Assembly: GCA_002478575.1 (NCBI GenBank)
Contig: DLOX01000042.1
Span: 26,393 to 32,488 of the forward strand
Direction: 5' to 3'
Length of the DNA stretch: 6,096 nucleotides
Origin: Sphingomonadales bacterium UBA7473
Lineage (GTDB): Bacteria; Pseudomonadota; Alphaproteobacteria; Sphingomonadales; Sphingomonadaceae
Part shown: piece by piece, positions 5,375 to 6,096 of the stretch
Numbering within the stretch: the first letter of the stretch is position 1
How the letters are laid out: each line of letters starts with the position of its first letter
The notes under the pieces: generated by a model
Seen by the model: only the letters and a program-made list of their open reading frames with translations
The model's database searches: none
Told to the model about the DNA's origin: nothing
Translations under genes and position numbers: made by a program

Positions 5375-6096
5375 ATGGAAAATAGTTTGTCCAAGATCGT
5401 CCTGCTTGTGCGAAGCAACCTGCTGTTGTTCCTTGGAATTTGTACAATCTTTGTTCCCACGATGACGGGGATAATCAAATACGGATGGTCGACTGAAGCA
5501 GGGACTCACGGTCCGATTGTATTTTCGATGGGCATTTGGCTATTTGTTCGCCAATGGCCAGGATTGGTCAAAACAATAGACAGAAAATCATTAATTGTTT
5601 CAATAATATTGTTCTCTCTATTTTCTGTATTTTACTTCTTTTCTCAAATTCTCGATATTGGAGAGCTGGTTGGCTATTCAATGTATGGATTATTTTTATC
5701 TATTGTTATAAGTTTTGTGGGTTTTGATGGAATAAAGAAGTTGATATTCCCGCTTTTCTACACTCTCTTTGCGTTTCCGGTTCCTGAAAGCGTTATTGTC
5801 TCTTTGACTCAGCCGTTGAAATTGATGATTTCGCAACTTTCCGTTGGGATACTATATTTTTTCGGCTATCCTATTGCAGGGTCGGGCGTGGCTATTCAGA
5901 TCGGTCAGTATCAGCTCATGGTAGCGGCGGCTTGCTCGGGCTTGAACTCGATAGTTTCGTTGTCTGCAATCTCGATATTCTACATCTATGTCCGGCGCAT
6001 GGGGGATTGGAAATATCTGGCATTGATGGCCGCTTTGGTTTTACCTGTCGCGGTTTTTGCCAATTTTGTACGGGTAATGGTCCTTATACTTTTAAC
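5375..6096 (+). CDS. Exosortase, XrtV/XrtB-like (C-terminus cut by window edge)
   Basis: 240 codons are open from ATG 5375 to the right edge; an in-frame TGA at 5363-5365 excludes an upstream extension. The ribosome binding site is poor (GGA four bases upstream). Exosortases are polytopic inner-membrane cysteine transpeptidase-like enzymes that recognise PEP-CTERM-type C-terminal tags and usually sit in EPS loci. Visible hallmarks are WSTEAGTHGPIV (residues 38-49), AFPVPE (133-138), the FGYPIAGSGVAIQIGQYQLMV segment (163-183), catalytic Cys187 in ACSGLNS, and Arg233 in NFVRV. The conserved His should follow about 30-40 residues later, beyond the window. At least six hydrophobic segments are present. 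The HGPI and IGQYQL...CSGLNS wording resembles the B/V-type exosortases more than XrtA (YNH near the N-terminus and EACSGxR); the subtype is inferred from memory. Oddities are Ala185 two residues before the Cys, where an acidic residue is common, and a steep GC rise from about 27% (5581-5700) to about 62% (5881-5940). Confidence 0.92.
   Translation, partial: MENSLSKIVLLVRSNLLLFLGICTIFVPTMTGIIKYGWSTEAGTHGPIVFSMGIWLFVRQWPGLVKTIDRKSLIVSIILFSLFSVFYFFSQILDIGELVGYSMYGLFLSIVISFVGFDGIKKLIFPLFYTLFAFPVPESVIVSLTQPLKLMISQLSVGILYFFGYPIAGSGVAIQIGQYQLMVAAACSGLNSIVSLSAISIFYIYVRRMGDWKYLALMAALVLPVAVFANFVRVMVLILL

Noticed and set aside
5279..5509. Minus-strand open frame of 76 codons across the exosortase start
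   Set aside because: It is antisense to the N-terminus of a well-supported exosortase, with low-complexity polar translation and no family likeness.

Overview
The window looks like one edge of an exosortase-associated exopolysaccharide (EPS) locus from an alphaproteobacterium, most likely a member of the Sphingomonadales. This placement is inferred from the style of the exosortase, the glycosyltransferase and the O-antigen-ligase-like protein, and from an overall moderate-to-high GC coding background (about 58% in a sampled stretch of the leftmost gene). No sequence search was possible, so genus-level placement is not attempted.

Layout: four genes lie on the minus strand, reading right to left. 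They are a GT4-type glycosyltransferase (3855-5084), a polytopic O-antigen ligase/polymerase-like membrane protein (2386-3810), a secreted right-handed parallel beta-helix protein (1386-2318), and a DUF1800-family protein (1-1330, its C-terminus cut by the left edge). The gaps between them are 44, 67 and 55 bases, with no convincing terminator, so they plausibly form one transcription unit. Divergently, on the plus strand, an exosortase gene starts at 5375 and runs off the right edge. It retains the catalytic Cys and Arg; the expected His would lie beyond the window. The ~290-base region between the divergent starts (5085-5374) is the only sizeable non-coding stretch. It holds an 8-base direct repeat and one weak candidate promoter.

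Likely joint role: the glycosyltransferase adds sugars to a lipid-linked repeat unit at the cytoplasmic face. The membrane protein polymerises or transfers the glycan at the periplasmic face. The beta-helix protein may bind, cleave or epimerise the polymer in the periplasm or outside. The exosortase would process C-terminally tagged (PEP-CTERM-like) surface proteins that act together with the EPS. The DUF1800 protein has no established function; its place at the end of this unit is the least explained part of the window.

The most notable sequence-level signal is a strong GC shift inside two membrane-protein genes. The N-terminal half of the ligase gene (about 32% GC over 3361-3720) and an early part of the exosortase gene (about 27% over 5581-5700) are far more AT-rich than their own 3' parts (53-62%). 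I found no clear evidence of a wholly new system; the family calls are recognisable, and the open questions concern context and composition.
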